Assembly (NCBI GenBank): GCA_019117065.1
Contig: DXAK01000016.1
Location: forward strand, 1-43,117
Reading direction: 5' to 3'
Source: Candidatus Mediterraneibacter pullicola
GTDB lineage: Bacteria > Bacillota > Clostridia > Lachnospirales > Lachnospiraceae
DNA length: 43,117 bases
Shown: positions 40,898-43,117 of the stretch, piece by piece
How positions within the stretch are numbered: position 1 is the first letter of the stretch
Layout: every line of letters starts with the position of its first letter
Notes under the pieces: generated by a model
What the model was told of the DNA's origin: nothing
The model's input: the letters and a program-made list of their open reading frames with translations, nothing else
Databases searched by the model: none
Made by a program: the position numbers and the translations under genes

Positions 40898-41776
40898 ATG
40901 CAGGGTAAAATCGTAAAAGGAATTGCCGGATTCTACTATGTTCACGTGGTAGAATCCGGTGTTTATGAGTGTAAGGCAAAGGGGATTTTCCGTAAGGACG
41001 GCGTGAAGCCTCTGGTGGGAGACGATGTGGAGATCGAGATCACTCACGAAAAAGATATGGAAGGAAACATCATACGCATCCTTCCTCGAAAAAATGAGTT
41101 GATCCGCCCGGCGGTGGCGAATATCGACCAAGCGCTGGTCGTCTTCGCGGTCACAAAACCGAGGCCTCATTTTAATCTGCTCGACAGATTTCTTGTAATG
41201 ATGGAGAGTAGGCATATCCCCGCTGTGCTTTGTTTTAATAAGACGGATATCGCTAGGGACAAGGAGATTGCCGGGTTAAAAGATATCTATTCGGCGTGCG
41301 GGTATCCTACTGTGTTTACAAGCGCGAAAGAGGAAGACAATATAGGGGAACTTAAAAAAGTTTTGAGGGGCAAGACAACAGCCATCGCAGGCCCGTCTGG
41401 AGTGGGGAAATCTTCTCTTATCAATCTGCTTCAGTCTGAAGTAAAGATGGAGACAGGGAACATCAGCGCCAAGATCGGCAGGGGGAAACACACGACGCGG
41501 CATTCCGAACTCATCGTGCTGGGAGAGGATTCATATATTATGGACACGCCGGGATTTAGTTCCCTCTATGTCAGCGATCTGGAGAAAGAAGAACTGAAAT
41601 ATTGTTTCCCAGAGTTTGCGCCTTTCGAGGGACAGTGTAGATTCAGCGGCTGCGGGCACATCCATGAGCCGGGCTGCGCGGTAAAGAACGCTGTTGAGGA
41701 GGGGGAAATACACCGGATGAGATATGAGAACTATGTTGTGATATACAGTGAATTACAGGAGAGAAAGAGGTACTAG
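40898..41776 (+). CDS. rsgA: Ribosome small-subunit GTPase RsgA
   Basis: A 292-residue circularly permuted GTPase that checks late 30S maturation. An N-terminal OB fold is followed by the motifs in permuted order: NKTD (G4), GPSGVGKSS (G1), GRGKHTTRH (switch) and DTPGF (G3). The C-terminal zinc module is CRFSGCGHIHEPGCAV. The family is normal in length. The start at ATG 40898 is supported by the conserved GKIVKGIAGFYYV opening, although the ribosome site is weak. The rpe ATG follows the stop codon directly. Confidence 0.95.
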   Translation: MQGKIVKGIAGFYYVHVVESGVYECKAKGIFRKDGVKPLVGDDVEIEITHEKDMEGNIIRILPRKNELIRPAVANIDQALVVFAVTKPRPHFNLLDRFLVMMESRHIPAVLCFNKTDIARDKEIAGLKDIYSACGYPTVFTSAKEEDNIGELKKVLRGKTTAIAGPSGVGKSSLINLLQSEVKMETGNISAKIGRGKHTTRHSELIVLGEDSYIMDTPGFSSLYVSDLEKEELKYCFPEFAPFEGQCRFSGCGHIHEPGCAVKNAVEEGEIHRMRYENYVVIYSELQERKRY

Positions 41777-42442
41777 ATGAAAAAAAATATTTTGGCGCCG
41801 TCCATACTGTCAGCGGATTTTAAAATTTTGGGAGAACAGTTAAAGCAGACAGAAGAGGCGGGCGCACAGTACATTCATTTTGATGTAATGGACGGGATCT
41901 TTGTTCCAAGCATTTCTTTTGGCATGCCTGTACTGGCTTCCGTAAAAGGAGCGACAGAGCAATTGCTCGACGTTCATCTTATGGTGACCGAGCCTGCGCG
42001 GTATGTGAAAGAGTTTGCTGTCTGCGGCGCTGATATTATCACAGTGCATCTCGAAGCCTGTGAAGATCTTGCGGAAACGATTGATAAGATCCACAGCTGT
42101 GGGGGGAGAGCAGGCGTTTCCATCAAGCCGGGCACCCCGGTAGAGGCGCTGATTCCCTGCCTTGAACAGGCAGACATGTTCCTAATCATGAGCGTGGAGC
42201 CGGGGTTTGGCGGGCAGGCTTTTATGCCGGAAGCGCTAAAGCGTATCAGACATTTAAGAAGGATGCTTGAAGAGCGGGGGCTTGACAAAGATATCGAGGT
42301 GGACGGCGGCATTTACCACTCTAATGTGGCTGAAGTGCTGGAAGCCGGAGCCAATGTCATCGTATCCGGATCAGGCGTATACAAAGGCGATATCAGGGAA
42401 AACACGGCAGGATTTATGGAGATATTGAGAAAGTATGAGTAA
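41777..42442 (+). CDS. rpe: Ribulose-phosphate 3-epimerase
   Basis: A 221-residue TIM-barrel enzyme interconverting ribulose-5-phosphate and xylulose-5-phosphate in the pentose phosphate pathway. Motifs: LAPSILSADF, HFDVMDGIFVPSISFG with the metal His and catalytic Asp, MSVEPGFGGQAF and EVDGGI with the second catalytic Asp. GAGAGG in the end of rsgA precedes its start. It overlaps thiN by 8 bp. Confidence 0.96.
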   Translation: MKKNILAPSILSADFKILGEQLKQTEEAGAQYIHFDVMDGIFVPSISFGMPVLASVKGATEQLLDVHLMVTEPARYVKEFAVCGADIITVHLEACEDLAETIDKIHSCGGRAGVSIKPGTPVEALIPCLEQADMFLIMSVEPGFGGQAFMPEALKRIRHLRRMLEERGLDKDIEVDGGIYHSNVAEVLEAGANVIVSGSGVYKGDIRENTAGFMEILRKYE

Positions 42443-43088
42443 ACGTACAGTGATCGTGAGTGGCGGAATGGTTGAGAAGGATTTCGCGCTCCCCATATTA
42501 AAAAGTGAAGATACGGAATTTATAATCGGAGTGGACAGTGGTCTAAAATTCCTGTATGACAATGAGATCAAACCAGATTATATCGTGGGGGATTTTGACA
42601 GTGCGCCCCGTTCGCTCGTCAGTTATTATCGGGAAGAATTAAATGTGCCGGTCAGGGAGTTTAACCCTGTAAAAGATGCGTCGGACACGGAGATCGCCCT
42701 GAGACTGTGTATCGGGCTGAACCGGAAAGAAATCTGGATCTTGGGCGCTACGGGCAACCGTATCGATCATATGTGGGCGAACGTACAGTGCCTGCAGATC
42801 GCGCTGGATGCAGGCGCGGATGCCCGCATCGTGGACAGTCATAATCAGATTAGGCTTCTGGATAAAGGGATCACGCTGAAACGGGAGGAAGCGTTCGGGA
42901 AGTATTTCTCTTTATTCCCGCTGGAGCTACCCGTGGATGACTTAAGCATTACCGGGGCGAAGTATCCTCTGAAAGATCATTTTATGAAACCGGACGACAG
43001 TCTCTGTGTGAGCAATGAATTTGCAGAAGATGAGGTAGACATCTCGTTTGCGTTTGGGAAAGTGATCCTGATGGAGACAAGAGATTAG
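42435..43088 (+). CDS. thiN: Thiamine pyrophosphokinase
   Basis: A 217-residue enzyme that transfers pyrophosphate from ATP to thiamine, forming thiamine diphosphate. Signature segments: GVDSGLKFLYDNEIKPDYIVGDFDSAP, the DASDTEIAL motif that binds metal and ATP, and GATGNRIDHMWAN. The C-terminal half is beta-rich as in the TPK family. Overlap with rpe and the same order as in other Firmicutes (rsgA-rpe-thiN) support the call. Confidence 0.95.
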   Translation: MSKRTVIVSGGMVEKDFALPILKSEDTEFIIGVDSGLKFLYDNEIKPDYIVGDFDSAPRSLVSYYREELNVPVREFNPVKDASDTEIALRLCIGLNRKEIWILGATGNRIDHMWANVQCLQIALDAGADARIVDSHNQIRLLDKGITLKREEAFGKYFSLFPLELPVDDLSITGAKYPLKDHFMKPDDSLCVSNEFAEDEVDISFAFGKVILMETRD

Positions 43089-43106
43089 GAATGAAGGAGC
43101 AGATAA

Positions 43107-43117
43107 ATGAAATTAGG
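43107..43117 (+). CDS. Start of a further gene, cut by the window end
   Basis: ATG at 43107 has AAGGAG seven bases upstream (43094-43099), a spacing typical of this genome. Only three codons and part of a fourth (Met-Lys-Leu) are visible, so nothing can be said about the product. Confidence 0.45.

Overview
The window looks like a chromosomal segment of a Gram-positive anaerobe of the class Clostridia, most likely a Lachnospiraceae-type gut bacterium. This is inferred, not proven. It rests on strong AGGAGG-type ribosome binding sites, a run of genes in the classic Firmicutes order (priA-def-fmt-rsmB-rlmN-stp-prkC-rsgA-rpe-thiN), a MurE with the DNPR motif of the meso-diaminopimelate type, a PfoR-type membrane protein, a YugP-type protease and a TPR lipoprotein. 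I see no insertion sequence, phage gene, integrase, CRISPR array or rRNA; the only RNA gene is one tRNA-Gly(CCC).

Left part (1-8200). The window opens with the tail of a possible ChW-repeat surface protein. Next come the manganese exporter mntP (minus strand), a two-component system, an alanine/glycine:cation symporter, the isolated pair hisH-hisF, the uracil-DNA glycosylase ung, an AIM24-family protein (minus strand) and the tRNA with its own consensus promoter and terminator.

Middle part (8200-19200). A three-gene MacB-like export operon (ATPase, membrane-anchored protein with CARDB-like domains, FtsX/MacB permease) lies behind two inverted repeats. It is followed by small uncharacterised genes around a divergent control region with a perfect palindrome, a PfoR-like membrane protein, and a RelQ-type small alarmone synthetase whose leader carries a 128/127-bp tandem duplication full of perfect hairpins. 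A metal P-type ATPase coupled to a TPR lipoprotein, and hflX, complete this part.

Sugar-acid island (19984-26510). An AraC regulator stands divergent to kduI-kduD. An IclR regulator stands divergent to kdgA-kdgK. Together these enzymes would convert 5-keto-4-deoxyuronate (from pectin or other polyuronides) through 2-keto-3-deoxygluconate and its 6-phosphate to pyruvate and glyceraldehyde-3-phosphate. Two near-identical 15-bp palindromes, one at each end of the IclR/kdgA intergenic region, are strong candidates for the IclR operators. A ureohydrolase-family gene with an altered metal motif sits between the two halves.

Right part (26600-43117). A stand-alone HD-domain ppGpp hydrolase-like gene, a DUF6512-like membrane protein whose ribosome binding site lies in a perfect hairpin, and a second alanine/glycine:cation symporter divergent from murE come first. 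From murE to the window end all genes are on the plus strand, tightly packed and often overlapping: cell wall synthesis, replication restart, N-terminal formylation and deformylation, rRNA methylation, Ser/Thr phospho-signalling, ribosome assembly GTPase, pentose phosphate epimerase and thiamine pyrophosphokinase.

No clearly new enzymatic system is evident. The most interesting items are regulatory: the duplicated structured leader of the alarmone synthetase, the twin IclR palindromes, the palindrome at 12470-12488, the inverted repeats before the MacB-like operon and the SD-containing hairpin at 27858-27898.
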